A DNA stretch of 43,880 bases from CAVRJC01 sp964505725 (GCA_964505725.1 CAZDJK010000076.1:1-43880), one strand, 5' to 3'. Counted from the stretch's first letter, positions 33,142 through 42,237 are shown. A program made the numbers and translations. Notes: generated by a model not told the origin, from the sequence alone.

Positions 33142-35481
33142 GTGGCCTGGATCCGCAAGACCACCGAGCCCGCCGAACGCCGACCGAGTGATATCGCCGC
33201 GCTCGTGCTCGCGACGGGCGGGACCCTGCTCGCGGGCATGTTCGCCGAGAGCCAGACGTCGATCGACGCCAACGTGTTCACCGCGCTGAACGGGCTCACC
33301 AACGAGCTGAGAGGCTTCGCGAAGATCGTCTTCGCCCTCGGCTCGATCTGGGCGGTGGCGGTCGTCGCCGTCGTCCTGCTCGTGCTCCGGTACGCGATGG
33401 TGGCGTGGCGGACCGCGGTGGCGGGCGGCATCGCGTGGGGAGTCGCGACGCTGCTCAACGACGTCCTGCCCGCCCACGCGATCCAGGGGCTCCACGTGGA
33501 TGTCCGGGTCGGCGACGGCCCGATGTTCCCGAGTGCCAACGTCGCGGTCGTCACCGCGCTCGCAATCGTGCTGATCCCGTACGCGGTGCGCCCGCTCCGG
33601 CGGATCTTCCTGATCGTCATCGCGCTTGTCGCGCTCGCGGCCGTGTACCTCGGCACCGCGTTCCCGTCTGACGCGCTCGGCGGGCTCTTCCTCGGCATCG
33701 CGGCCGGCGCGCTCGTGCTCGTGGTGTTCGGGTCCCCCGCGGGTCGCCCGACCGTCGACGAGGTTCGCGACGCGCTCGGTGACCTGGGCTACGACGTCGC
33801 CGACGCGAAGTACTCGTCGGAGCGGATCGCGCGGGCATCGGTGATCGACGTAGAGCTCGCGTCGGGCGAGAAGCTGCGCGTCGACGCCTTCGGCCGCGAC
33901 CAACGCGACGCACAGCTCGCGGTCAAGGCATGGCACGCGGCGATGTACCACGAGCCGGGTCTCCCGGTGTTCGGCAGCCGCGTGCAGCAGGTGGAGCACG
34001 TCGGGTACACCCTCCTGCTCGCGAACCGGGCGGGGGTCCATGCGTCGACGCTCGTGCGCACCGGCGTGGGGGGACCGAGCACCGCCCTCCTGATCACGCA
34101 GGCCCCGCCGGGCTGCCCGCTGACCGAGCTCGAGCCGGAGCGGATCACCGACGACCTCCTCGCCGCGATCTGGCGCGAGGTCTCCTCGCTGCACGCGGCG
34201 GGGATCAGCCACGGTCACCTCGTCCCGTCGCGCATCATCGTCGACCGGAACGGTGCCGTCGGCCTGGAGGACTTCGCCGCCGCCGACGCGACGGGCGAAG
34301 CGCACTGGCGGCACCGGGACGACGCCGCGGTGCTCGTGGGCACCGCGTTCCTCGTCGGCAACGACCGCACGGTCGCGGCCGCGGTGAAGGCGCTCGACAA
34401 GGATCGCATCAGCGAGCTGCTCCCGCTGGTGCAACCCGCGGGCCTCCCGCCGGGCGCTGGGCGCGGCGTCAAGCACCTCGGAAAGCGGCTCAAGGAGCTG
34501 CGCACCGAGCTCGCCACCGCGGCCGGGATCGACGACGTGCCGCCGCTCAAGATCAAGCGCCTCACGTGGACCAACGTCGGCATGCTCGCAGGGGTCGTGA
34601 TCGCGCTCGCGCTCGCGATCCCCGGGCTCGAGGACATCAACTGGTCGACTCTCCAGAGCGAGTTCCAGAACGCGATCTGGGGGTGGGTGGTGCTGACCGC
34701 CTTCCTCTGGCCTCTGATCCCCACGTCGTGGGCGACCGCGCTCATGGGGTGCGTGAACGCCGACCTCCCGCTCTTCCCCACCGTAATCACCCAGGTCTCC
34801 TGCAACTTCCTGAACCTGATCACCCCGAACGGCATCGGCGGCACCGCGCTCCAGCTCGACTACCTCCACAAGCAGGGTGTGCCGGTAGCGTCGGGCGGCA
34901 GCGCCATGGTGCTGAGCACCGGCGTCGGCGGCGCGATCCAGATGGTTCTGTTCCTCATCGCGGCCGCGATCACCGCGACCGCGGTCGATTCGAGCGGCAA
35001 CCCACCGAGCGGCAGCCAGATCCTGATCGCGATCGCCGTGATCGCCGCCCTCGTGGGCGTCGTCCTGTGGATCCCGAAAGTCCGCGGCAAGGTCGTTCCC
35101 CAGGTGAAACGGGCGGCGAGCGACATCTGGGCCGTGATGCGCAACCCGAGGAAGGCCATGCAGCTCCTCGGTGGCGACCTCGCGGGCAATCTGCTCTATC
35201 CGCTGCTGCTCGGGCTCTGCCTCCTCGCGTTCCACCAGCGGCTCGACTACGCCCAGCTGGTGGTCGTGCAGGTGGGCGCGGGCATGGTCGGGAACGTCGC
35301 ACCGGTCCCCGGGGGCATCGGCGTGCAGGAGGCCGCGCTCACCGGCGGGCTCACCGCCTTCGGGATCCCGTCCAACCCTGCGCTCGCGACGGTGATCGTG
35401 TTCCGCGGCATCACGTTCGCGTTGCCCGCGATCCTCGGCTTCTTCACGCTGCGCTGGGAACGTGCGCGAGGGCTCGCGTAA
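33142..35481 (+). CDS. Three-part membrane protein: PAP2-like, pseudokinase-like and YbhN/MprF-type (LPG synthase TM) domains
   Basis: A 779-residue protein. Residues about 15-200 form six helices with the topology of PAP2 phosphatases, but the motif PSGH reads PSAN (130-133) and the H-containing third motif reads GTAFPSD (171-177), so both catalytic His are missing. Residues about 205-440 resemble a lipopolysaccharide-kinase/APH fold: the catalytic loop HGD reads HGH (357-359) with Arg in place of the usual Asn, while the metal-binding DF of GLEDF remains (377-378). Residues about 475-775 are a helical UPF0104/LPG_synthase_TM domain with NLITPNGIGGTALQLDYL and PGGIGVQEAAL (723-733), as in YbhN and the MprF flippase region. 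Lipid or glycolipid flipping with two regulatory pseudo-enzyme domains is inferred. GTG start; leaderless. Confidence 0.85.
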   Translation: MAWIRKTTEPAERRPSDIAALVLATGGTLLAGMFAESQTSIDANVFTALNGLTNELRGFAKIVFALGSIWAVAVVAVVLLVLRYAMVAWRTAVAGGIAWGVATLLNDVLPAHAIQGLHVDVRVGDGPMFPSANVAVVTALAIVLIPYAVRPLRRIFLIVIALVALAAVYLGTAFPSDALGGLFLGIAAGALVLVVFGSPAGRPTVDEVRDALGDLGYDVADAKYSSERIARASVIDVELASGEKLRVDAFGRDQRDAQLAVKAWHAAMYHEPGLPVFGSRVQQVEHVGYTLLLANRAGVHASTLVRTGVGGPSTALLITQAPPGCPLTELEPERITDDLLAAIWREVSSLHAAGISHGHLVPSRIIVDRNGAVGLEDFAAADATGEAHWRHRDDAAVLVGTAFLVGNDRTVAAAVKALDKDRISELLPLVQPAGLPPGAGRGVKHLGKRLKELRTELATAAGIDDVPPLKIKRLTWTNVGMLAGVVIALALAIPGLEDINWSTLQSEFQNAIWGWVVLTAFLWPLIPTSWATALMGCVNADLPLFPTVITQVSCNFLNLITPNGIGGTALQLDYLHKQGVPVASGGSAMVLSTGVGGAIQMVLFLIAAAITATAVDSSGNPPSGSQILIAIAVIAALVGVVLWIPKVRGKVVPQVKRAASDIWAVMRNPRKAMQLLGGDLAGNLLYPLLLGLCLLAFHQRLDYAQLVVVQVGAGMVGNVAPVPGGIGVQEAALTGGLTAFGIPSNPALATVIVFRGITFALPAILGFFTLRWERARGLA

Positions 35482-35501
35482 CCGGTCGACGCAAGTGACA
35501 C

Positions 35502-36185
35502 TCAGTGGGTCGGGAGCGCCAGAAGCCGGGTCCCGCCGTAGGCGAGGAGCACGACGCCGAACGCGAGCACGAGGATCCGCATCCTCGCCCATGCGAAGCG
35601 CAGCGACATCCCGGCGAAGAACAGCACCGCGGCGAAGAACACGGTGATGAACACGTAGTCGTCGGCGTGCTCGGTCGCGTCCTTGCCCTGGGTGAATCGC
35701 TCGTCGGCCACCTTCTCGAGCGCGTTCGACTTCTCGAGGTCGGCGGGGCGGTACTGCGGCATGTTCAGGGGGCTCGCGGTCGCGTTCACGTTGTGCAGGG
35801 GGTCCTGGGCGAGCCACGCCTCGAACGCGGGCCGGAACTCGTCGCGGAATCTGCGCGCGTACAGATCGGCGAGCTGGCTGTTCCCCTCGGTCGACGCCTC
35901 GAGCCACCGATTGAAGTTGAGGAGATCCTGGATTCGCTGTTGGGTCGCGAGGTTGCCGTTCCGGTTGGCCAATGCCCGTGCGGTGTTGGCCTGCGCGTAG
36001 CGCTGCGACTGGAGGCCGCTCCAGCGGGCGGCCTGGTAGCCGCTCCACGCGATACCGAGGGTTGCGAGCGACATGACGAGCGCGGCGACGATCTCCAGCG
36101 TTCGTTCCCGGGGCGACACCGGCTCACGCTCGGCGGCCGGCTCCGAGAGCTCGTGCGGGGCGTGGACGTGGACGTGCTCGGGCAC
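35502..36185 (-). CDS. DUF4337 family membrane protein
   Basis: A 227-residue protein with one N-terminal helix (about 33-55, TLEIVAALVMSLATLGIAW), a soluble helical region (about 60-160, GLQSQRYAQANTARALANRN) and two C-terminal helices (about 178-222). This is the layout of DUF4337, whose function is unknown. The N-terminus is His-rich (VPEHVHVHAPHE). The GTG at 36185 lies two bases after the stop of the M3 peptidase gene, so it is the last gene of a helR-pepF-DUF4337 transcript. No RBS is visible. It is convergent with the three-part membrane protein across 20 bases. Confidence 0.82.
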   Translation of the reverse strand: MPEHVHVHAPHELSEPAAEREPVSPRERTLEIVAALVMSLATLGIAWSGYQAARWSGLQSQRYAQANTARALANRNGNLATQQRIQDLLNFNRWLEASTEGNSQLADLYARRFRDEFRPAFEAWLAQDPLHNVNATASPLNMPQYRPADLEKSNALEKVADERFTQGKDATEHADDYVFITVFFAAVLFFAGMSLRFAWARMRILVLAFGVVLLAYGGTRLLALPTH

Positions 36186-36187
36186 CG

Positions 36188-37990
36188 TCAGATCCGGCCA
36201 GCGTCCTTTGCTGCCTGCTCCGCCGCCGCGAGCTGCTCGTCGACGATGGCGAGGCCGCCGGTCCAGAACTCCGGATCGGCGAGGTCGAGCCCGACGATGC
36301 GCCCGAGCTCTTCCGGCGCGCGGGAGCCCCCAGCGGCGAGGAGCTCGAGGTACCGGGGCACGAAGTCGGCGCCGCGCTGCTCGTAGGCCCGGTAGACCGA
36401 GAGGGCGAGCAGCTGGCCGTACGCGTACGCGTACACGTAACCGGGCGTGCCGATGAAGTGCGGGATGTAGCTCCACCAGGTGCGGTAGCCCTCGGTCACC
36501 TCGACGGTGTCGCCGAGCAGGTCGCGCTGCGTGTCGGCCCACGCGGCGTTGATCTGGTCGACCGACAGCTCGCCCACGTCGCGTCGCTCGGTGTGGATGC
36601 GGTCCTCGAACCGGTTCATCGCGACCTGGCGGAACACGGTGGCGATCTGACCCTCGAGGCTCTCCGACAGCAGCGCGAGTCGGGCGCCGGGATCCTCGGT
36701 GCCCTCGAGCAGGCGGCCGAACGTGACCGTCTCGCCGAACACCGATGCGGTCTCGGCCAGGGTCAGCGGGGTCCCCTGGTGGAAGATTCCCTGCTCGCGC
36801 GCGAGGTACGCGTGCAGCCCGTGGCCCATCTCGTGGGCCAACGTGAGCACGTCGCGCCGGCGGGCGGTCCAGTTCAGGAGCAGGTACGGGTGCTGCGACG
36901 GCACCGTGTACGCGCAGAACGCACCCGGGCGCTTCCCCGGGCGCACCGGCGCGTCGATCCACGCCTCGTCGAAGAACCGGCTCGCCACCTGCGCGAGGTC
37001 GGGCGAGAACGACGCGTACGCGTCGAGCACCAGCTCGCGCGCGGCCGACCAGCCGAACTCCTCGTCCGACGACGCCACCGACGCCATCCGGTCGTAGTCG
37101 GCGAGCTTCGGGAGCCCGAGGACCCGGGCCTTCAACGCGTACCAGCGTTGGGGGATGTCGTAGCGCGCCTGCACCGCGTCGACGAGCGCCTGCACGGACG
37201 TGTCGCTCGCCTCGTTGCTGAGGTTGCGGCTGGCGATCCAGCTCGGGTAGTGGCGGAGCCGGTCGTCGACCGACTTGTCGACCAGCAGCGTGTTGAGCAC
37301 GAACGCGCGCGTGCGCAGGCCCGGCGCCAGCGCGGTCGTGACCGCGGCGGCCGCGGTGCGTCGGACGTCGCGGTCGGGCGACATCAGCAGCGACAGTCCC
37401 TGCTCGAGCGACACCTCCTCCCCGTCGATGCCGACGGTGATCGCCGACGTGAGCTCGGAGAAGAGCCGCACCCACGCGCTGCTCGCGGTGAGCGCCTTGT
37501 CGGCCAGCACCCGCTCCTCCGGCTCGCTCAGGAGGTGGGGCCGGTAGCGACGCGCGGCCCGGAGGTAGTGGCCGCAGAACCCGAGCCGCTCGTCGTCGAG
37601 GAGCGCCGCGGCTTCCTCGTCGCCCATCGCCGCCCACTCCAGCTCCACGAACAGGATCTCGTTCGCGATCGCGGTGCCCCGCTCGTCGACCAGCGCGACG
37701 AGTGCGCCGTTCTGCGGGTCCGCAGTGTCGACCGAGAAACGGAGCTGCGCGTAATTGCCGGCCCGGCCCGCGAGCTCGCCGATCGCCGCCACCTCGGTCA
37801 TGAGCTCGGCGAGCACCCCCGCGTCGAGCTCGGCCACCCGACCGTGGTAGCGCTCGGCGACGGCCATCGCGCGCGCCTCGGCCTCGTCGAGGAGCTCGGT
37901 GACCCCCACCGGACCGCGGTCGTCGACCAGCGGTTCCAGGTTCCAGGCGACGGATTCGGCGGTGAGGTCGGCGTCGGCGGTCGTCGTCAT
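36188..37990 (-). CDS. pepF: M3 family oligoendopeptidase (PepF-like)
   Basis: A 600-residue zinc metallopeptidase of the M3 (thimet/oligoendopeptidase F) family. The HExxH motif is HEMGH (His386-His390) in LTLAHEMGHGLHAYL, with the third ligand Glu in the following TLAETASVFGE, 27-30 residues on. The C-terminal WSYIPHFIGTPGYVYAYAYG is the typical substrate-channel segment. It cleaves short peptides in the cytoplasm, probably downstream of proteases such as Lon. The ATG at 37990 overlaps the helR stop (ATGA), so it is co-translated with it. Confidence 0.95.
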   Translation of the reverse strand: MTTTADADLTAESVAWNLEPLVDDRGPVGVTELLDEAEARAMAVAERYHGRVAELDAGVLAELMTEVAAIGELAGRAGNYAQLRFSVDTADPQNGALVALVDERGTAIANEILFVELEWAAMGDEEAAALLDDERLGFCGHYLRAARRYRPHLLSEPEERVLADKALTASSAWVRLFSELTSAITVGIDGEEVSLEQGLSLLMSPDRDVRRTAAAAVTTALAPGLRTRAFVLNTLLVDKSVDDRLRHYPSWIASRNLSNEASDTSVQALVDAVQARYDIPQRWYALKARVLGLPKLADYDRMASVASSDEEFGWSAARELVLDAYASFSPDLAQVASRFFDEAWIDAPVRPGKRPGAFCAYTVPSQHPYLLLNWTARRRDVLTLAHEMGHGLHAYLAREQGIFHQGTPLTLAETASVFGETVTFGRLLEGTEDPGARLALLSESLEGQIATVFRQVAMNRFEDRIHTERRDVGELSVDQINAAWADTQRDLLGDTVEVTEGYRTWWSYIPHFIGTPGYVYAYAYGQLLALSVYRAYEQRGADFVPRYLELLAAGGSRAPEELGRIVGLDLADPEFWTGGLAIVDEQLAAAEQAAKDAGRI

Positions 37991-40347
37991 GCGCCGAGAC
38001 TACGGCCCGCGAGCTCCAACGCCTCGGGGAGCGGCTCGGCGTGGACGACCGTGAGGTGACGGGTCGCGCGCGTGAGCACCACGTAGAGCATGCGGAGCCC
38101 GGCCGCGTCCGGCGCTACCAGGCGGGCCGGCTCGACCACGACCACCGAGTCGAACTCCAGGCCCTTGGAATCGAGCGCGGTGATGACCGCGACCGGCGCG
38201 TCGATGGCCTCGGGTGCGTCCGCGACCGCTCCGCGGTCGGCCAGCGCGGCCACCAGCGCCGCGTGGAGCTCGCTCGGCGCGATCACCGCCACCGTGCCGC
38301 CCGACGCGATCGCCCGGCGCGCCGCGTCCGCGGCGTCGGCGACGAGCCCGTCGGCGCTCACGCTGCGCACCTCCGGGTGCGCGCCCGTGTGGCGCACGGG
38401 CCGCGCGGGCTCGACGCCCGGAGCGGCGGCGGCGAGGAGCCGGTTGGCGACCTCCATGATCTCGGCGGGCGTTCGGTAGTTCACCGACAGCGCCACGCGT
38501 CGCGGCACCGTGCGCGCGGGAAGGTGCTCGAGCGCCGCGTCCCAGTCGGCCACCGCCCCCGCGCGGCTCGACTGGCCGAAGTCGCCGACCAGCGTCATGG
38601 AGCCCGACGGGCACCGACGTGCGAGCATCCGCCACTGCATCGCCGACAGGTCCTGTGCCTCGTCGACCAGCACGTGGCCGAAGGTGCGGATGCCGCCGTC
38701 GTCGGCATCGGCGAGCGGCGCGTCGCCGCCGTAACGCTCGAGCACGTCCTCGGCAGTGAGGAAGCCACCGACGCCGAGCTCCCGCACCGTGCGCCGCGCC
38801 GCCTCCAGCGCCGCATCACGGCGGGGACGGGTGCGCGGCCGGTTGCGCGCTGCCTCGCGGGGGCCGAGGACGGCGTCGGCCTCGTCCACCAGCGCGAGGT
38901 CGGCGCTGGTCCAGGCGACGTCGGCCACGTCGTGGTCACGCTCGCGGAACAGGAGACCCGACTCCTCGGGGGTCAGGACACCGTCGGCCGCCGACGCGAT
39001 CAGGGCGGTGAAGCCGAAGAGGTCGTTCAACAGCTCGGCGCCGTCGAGCACCGGCCACATGCGGTCGAGCGCGGCGCGCACCTCCGGCAGGCGGCGCAGC
39101 CGGCCCGTGAGCTCCGCCTCCCACTCCTGCACCTCGGGCGTGTGCTCGCCGCGGGCGAGGCTCGCGGCGATGGTCGGGTCGGCGCCGGCGGGCCCCAAGC
39201 GGTCGGAGCCGCCCTCGGGGAGCGAGCGCCCTTCCCGGTACGCGGCGATCAGGGCGCGCCGGTACTCGCGTCGGAAGTGGTCGACAACCATGCCGGTGAG
39301 GACCGGCCGCCGCTCGTTGTGCGTCCCGCGGCGGGTGCGTGCGCGTTCGATGATCCGCGCCGAGTCACGCCGGCGCATCCGGAGCTGGAAGCCGTCGATC
39401 CGGGCCACGACGTCGCGCGGCATCGGTCGCTCGCGGTCGCCCACCGCGGCGGCGATGACGCGGGCCATGCGCGCGTCGCCCTTGACCGTCGCGACGACGG
39501 CGAGGTCCTCGGCGGCGATGCGGTAGCCGGGCTTGAGCGTCGCCGGCGTGCCGAGGACCACGTCGTCCTCGCCGAGCGAGGGCAGCACCTCGTCGATGTA
39601 GCGGAGGAAGATCGGGTTGGGACCTACCAGCAGCACGCCCTGCGATGCGAGGCGAGGCCGGTAGGTGTAGAGGAGGTAGGCGGCGCGGTGCAGCGCGACC
39701 GCGGTCTTGCCGGTGCCGGGCCCACCGGCGACCACGAGCACGCCCGGGGCGGGCGCGCGGATCGCCTCGTCCTGCTCGGACTGGATCGTCGCCACGATGT
39801 CACGCATGCGCCCGCTGCGCTCGCGCTCCAGCGCCGCGAGCAGCGCGCCCTCGCCCACGATCCCGTACCCCGCGTCGCGCGCGGCGTCGGCGTCGAACAC
39901 CTCGTCGTCGAGGCCGAGCACGCAGCGGCCCTGGGTCTGGAAGTGCCGGCGGCGTGCGACACCCATCGGCTCCACCGCGGTGGCGCGGTAGAACGGCTCG
40001 GCGACCGGCGCGCGCCAGTCGATGACGAGCGGGGTGAGGTCGTCGTCGCCCACCGAGATGCGCCCGATGTAGAGCGGCGGCTCGGTGCCGTGCTCGCCGG
40101 GCACGAGGTCGAGGCGACCGAAGCAGAGGGGCGCGTCGCCGATGTCGAACATGGCGAGACGACGCCGGGTGTACGCCTCCGCGACATCGCGCTCGAGCCG
40201 GGCCTGGTGCGTGCCGCCGCGCTGCACGTCGGCGTAACCCTCGGAGACCCGCTCGGCCGCCCGGCGCATGGCGTCGAGGCGGGCGTACGCGGCGTCGATG
40301 TGACGCTGCTCGGCGGCGAGCTCGGAACCGGCCGGCGGCTCGGGCAA
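37987..40347 (-). CDS. helR: HelR/HelD-like RNA polymerase recycling ATPase (UvrD-superfamily 1)
   Basis: A 786-residue SF1 ATPase with the HelD architecture. The N-terminal helical arm (about 8-65, EQRHIDAAYARLDAMRRAAE) is the part that enters the RNA polymerase secondary channel. It is followed by a 1A domain with Walker A GGPGTGKTA (Lys214), a central insertion (about 330-500), and motif II as VDEAQDLS, with motifs QSEQDEAI, DSKGLEFD and YVVLTRATRHL later. HelD/HelR proteins remove stalled RNA polymerase from DNA; HelR of Streptomyces also protects against rifamycins. Lack of the usual UvrD DNA-binding features supports HelR over a repair helicase. The start is a TTG (40347) with GGAGAA upstream; a -10 TAGACT is at 40378-40383. 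Confidence 0.87.
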   Translation of the reverse strand: MPEPPAGSELAAEQRHIDAAYARLDAMRRAAERVSEGYADVQRGGTHQARLERDVAEAYTRRRLAMFDIGDAPLCFGRLDLVPGEHGTEPPLYIGRISVGDDDLTPLVIDWRAPVAEPFYRATAVEPMGVARRRHFQTQGRCVLGLDDEVFDADAARDAGYGIVGEGALLAALERERSGRMRDIVATIQSEQDEAIRAPAPGVLVVAGGPGTGKTAVALHRAAYLLYTYRPRLASQGVLLVGPNPIFLRYIDEVLPSLGEDDVVLGTPATLKPGYRIAAEDLAVVATVKGDARMARVIAAAVGDRERPMPRDVVARIDGFQLRMRRRDSARIIERARTRRGTHNERRPVLTGMVVDHFRREYRRALIAAYREGRSLPEGGSDRLGPAGADPTIAASLARGEHTPEVQEWEAELTGRLRRLPEVRAALDRMWPVLDGAELLNDLFGFTALIASAADGVLTPEESGLLFRERDHDVADVAWTSADLALVDEADAVLGPREAARNRPRTRPRRDAALEAARRTVRELGVGGFLTAEDVLERYGGDAPLADADDGGIRTFGHVLVDEAQDLSAMQWRMLARRCPSGSMTLVGDFGQSSRAGAVADWDAALEHLPARTVPRRVALSVNYRTPAEIMEVANRLLAAAAPGVEPARPVRHTGAHPEVRSVSADGLVADAADAARRAIASGGTVAVIAPSELHAALVAALADRGAVADAPEAIDAPVAVITALDSKGLEFDSVVVVEPARLVAPDAAGLRMLYVVLTRATRHLTVVHAEPLPEALELAGRSLGA

Positions 40348-40377
40348 GGGCGATTCTCCGGGATCGGGGAACCCGTC

Positions 40378-40383
40378 AGTCTA
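40378..40383 (-). promoter_or_regulatory. -10 box TAGACT of the helR operon
   Basis: TAGACT on the minus strand predicts a transcript start about 23 bases before the TTG at 40347, enough for the GGAGAA ribosome binding site at that spot. Rifamycin-associated elements (RAE), described upstream of some actinobacterial resistance genes, were not recognised here. Confidence 0.4.
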
Positions 40384-40425
40384 CCGGCCGCCCCGCCCGG
40401 CAAGTGACCGTCGATCCGCCGCGGG

Positions 40426-41064
40426 TCAGGTCTCCTGCGGGCGGGTGACCGCGACGCCGTCGAGCAGCAGCGCGGGCGGCCCGAGCTCGACGCCCTCCTC
40501 GCCGGCCGCGATCCACCGGCCGCCCAGGTTCGGCAGCACCGACCCCGTGGGCGCTCCGAGGTGGCGCTCGAGCGTGCGCACGACACCGCCGTGCGTGACG
40601 ACCACCGCCGACGCGCCCGCCCCCGCCCGGTCGGTCGACGTGACCGCGGCGACCGCGGCGGCGACGGCGGCGAAGACCCGGGCGAGGAGGGCGTCGTCGC
40701 GCTCGAAGCCGGGAGGCCGTCGGCCCTCGGCCAGGTAGCCCGGCCACGCGGCCTCGATCTCGTCGCGCGTGAGCCCCTGCCACTCGCCCGCGTCGCGCTC
40801 GCGCCAGCCCGGGTCGACGACCAGCCCCGTCCCCAGGGCGCTCCGCACGATCTCCGCGCTCTGCCGGGCACGCGCGAGATCGGAGCTGACGACGATGCCG
40901 ATCGGCGGCTCCGTCCGAGCGAGCACCTCACCCGCGGCCGCGGCTTGCTCCGCGCCCAGCTCGGTGAGGCCGGGGTCGGCGTGCCCCTGCCAGCGCCCGT
41001 TGGCGTTCCACTCCGACTGGCCGTGGCGCACGAGCAGCAGCCGCGTCGAGCCGGAACCGGTCAC
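40426..41064 (-). CDS. Histidine phosphatase / phosphoglycerate-mutase-like
   Basis: A 212-residue branch-1 histidine phosphatase. The phospho-accepting His lies in LLLVRHGQSEWN near residue 14, with RWQGHADPGLTELG after it, the second Arg in SDLARARQSAEI, and the second His in VVVTHGGVVR. Proteins of this group act as phosphoglycerate mutases, as acid phosphatases on sugar or nucleotide phosphates, or as alpha-ribazole phosphatases. No context picks one. GTG at 41064 is preferred because TACGTT lies six bases before it; a longer frame would run into the divergent dehydrogenase gene. Confidence 0.9.
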   Translation of the reverse strand: MTGSGSTRLLLVRHGQSEWNANGRWQGHADPGLTELGAEQAAAAGEVLARTEPPIGIVVSSDLARARQSAEIVRSALGTGLVVDPGWRERDAGEWQGLTRDEIEAAWPGYLAEGRRPPGFERDDALLARVFAAVAAAVAAVTSTDRAGAGASAVVVTHGGVVRTLERHLGAPTGSVLPNLGGRWIAAGEEGVELGPPALLLDGVAVTRPQET

Positions 41065-41070
41065 CCGCGG

Positions 41071-41076
41071 AACGTA
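41071..41076 (-). promoter_or_regulatory. -10 box TACGTT of the histidine phosphatase
   Basis: TACGTT is six bases from the GTG at 41064. It lies only six bases from the opposite-strand -10 box at 41083-41088. Confidence 0.5.
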
Positions 41077-41082
41077 GCGCGC

Positions 41083-41088
41083 TACCGT
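41083..41088 (+). promoter_or_regulatory. -10 box TACCGT of the alcohol dehydrogenase
   Basis: TACCGT is seven bases from the GTG at 41096, with no ribosome binding site. Together with the facing TACGTT box it forms a compact divergent promoter in a 31-base gap. Confidence 0.5.
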
Positions 41089-41095
41089 CGCACGG

Positions 41096-42178
41096 GTGCG
41101 CGCCGCGGTGTTCCTCGAGGCCGACCAGCCCGTGTCGGTGGAGGAGGTGGAGCCCATGGCGCCGGGACCGCGCGACGTCGTGGTCCGCGTGCTCGCGAGC
41201 GGCGTGTGCCACTCCGATCTCTCGGTCGTGAACGGAACCCTCCCCGGGGGGTCGCAGATCCTCGGCCACGAGGGAACCGGCGTCGTCGAGGCCGCGGGCC
41301 CCGAGGTGCGTCACGTGCGCGAGGGCGACCGGGTGGTCGGCACGTTCGTCCCCACGTGCGGCGCGTGCTGGTTCTGCACCCACGACCAGGCGCACCTGTG
41401 CGACGAGCTCTTCCCCGTGCTCTTCCGTCCGCGCGCCCGCCGCGCCGACGGCACCGAGCTCAGCGCGTTCGCGGGCCTCGGCACGTTCGCGGAGCAGATG
41501 ACGGTCTCGGACACGTCCATCGTGCGGGTCGAGACCGACCTCCCCGACGAGCAGCTCGCGTTGATCGGCTGCGGCGTCACCACCGGCGTCGGCGCGGTGC
41601 TCGAGACCGCTCGGGTGGAACCGGGCGCGAGCGTGGTGGTGATCGGCTGCGGCGGGGTCGGGCAGTCGGTCGTGCAGGGTGCGCGCATCGCGGGAGCGGC
41701 GGTGACCGTCGCCGTCGATCCCGTCCCCGGCAAGCGCGCCGCCGCGCTCGCGCTGGGCGCGACCCACGCGGTCGACCCGGGCACGGAGGACGTTGTCGCC
41801 GCGGTCCGTGAGCTCACGAGTGACCGGGGCGCCGACTACGCGTTCGAGGCGATCGGCTCGGAAGCCACGCTCCGGGACGCGTTCGCGTCCACCCGCAAGG
41901 GCGGGACCACAGTCGCCGTTGGGGTCCACCGGGTGGGGGGCGACGTGTCGCTCCCGAGCTACAACCTCGTGCTCGAGGGCAAGCGCCTGCTGGGTTGCGT
42001 CTACGGCAGCGCGCAGGTGCGGCGCGAGTTCCCGCGGCTGATCGCGTTCGCGGAGGACGGGCGGCTCGACCTCGCCTCGATGGTCTCCCGCACGATTCCC
42101 CTCGACGACGTGAACGACGCGTTCCGCGCGATGCAGGCGGGCGAGGTCATCCGCAGCGTGATTCAGCCGACGATCTGA
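41096..42178 (+). CDS. Zinc-dependent alcohol dehydrogenase (class III-like MDR)
   Basis: A 360-residue medium-chain dehydrogenase/reductase. Catalytic-zinc ligands are Cys38 in GVCHSDL, His58 in LGHEGTG and Cys159 in LIGCGVTTG. The structural zinc lobe is complete with Cys88, Cys91, Cys94 and Cys102 in CGACWFCTHDQAHLC. The cofactor motif is GCGGVGQ. It oxidises alcohols or reduces aldehydes with NAD(P). The lobe and the GVTTG stretch put it near class III / NDMA-dependent enzymes of actinobacteria; the substrate is not determined. GTG start, probably leaderless. The histidine phosphatase is divergent, so no operon partner indicates a pathway. Confidence 0.94.
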   Translation: MRAAVFLEADQPVSVEEVEPMAPGPRDVVVRVLASGVCHSDLSVVNGTLPGGSQILGHEGTGVVEAAGPEVRHVREGDRVVGTFVPTCGACWFCTHDQAHLCDELFPVLFRPRARRADGTELSAFAGLGTFAEQMTVSDTSIVRVETDLPDEQLALIGCGVTTGVGAVLETARVEPGASVVVIGCGGVGQSVVQGARIAGAAVTVAVDPVPGKRAAALALGATHAVDPGTEDVVAAVRELTSDRGADYAFEAIGSEATLRDAFASTRKGGTTVAVGVHRVGGDVSLPSYNLVLEGKRLLGCVYGSAQVRREFPRLIAFAEDGRLDLASMVSRTIPLDDVNDAFRAMQAGEVIRSVIQPTI

Positions 42179-42237
42179 TCTGGGAAACCGCCCGGTCGCA
42201 TACGGAACGCTCTCCGACCATCCCGAACGCGGCGAAG

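Noticed and set aside
33142..33741. Active PAP2 lipid phosphatase
   Set aside because: Both catalytic His positions are replaced (PSAN and GTAFPSD), so only the fold is claimed.
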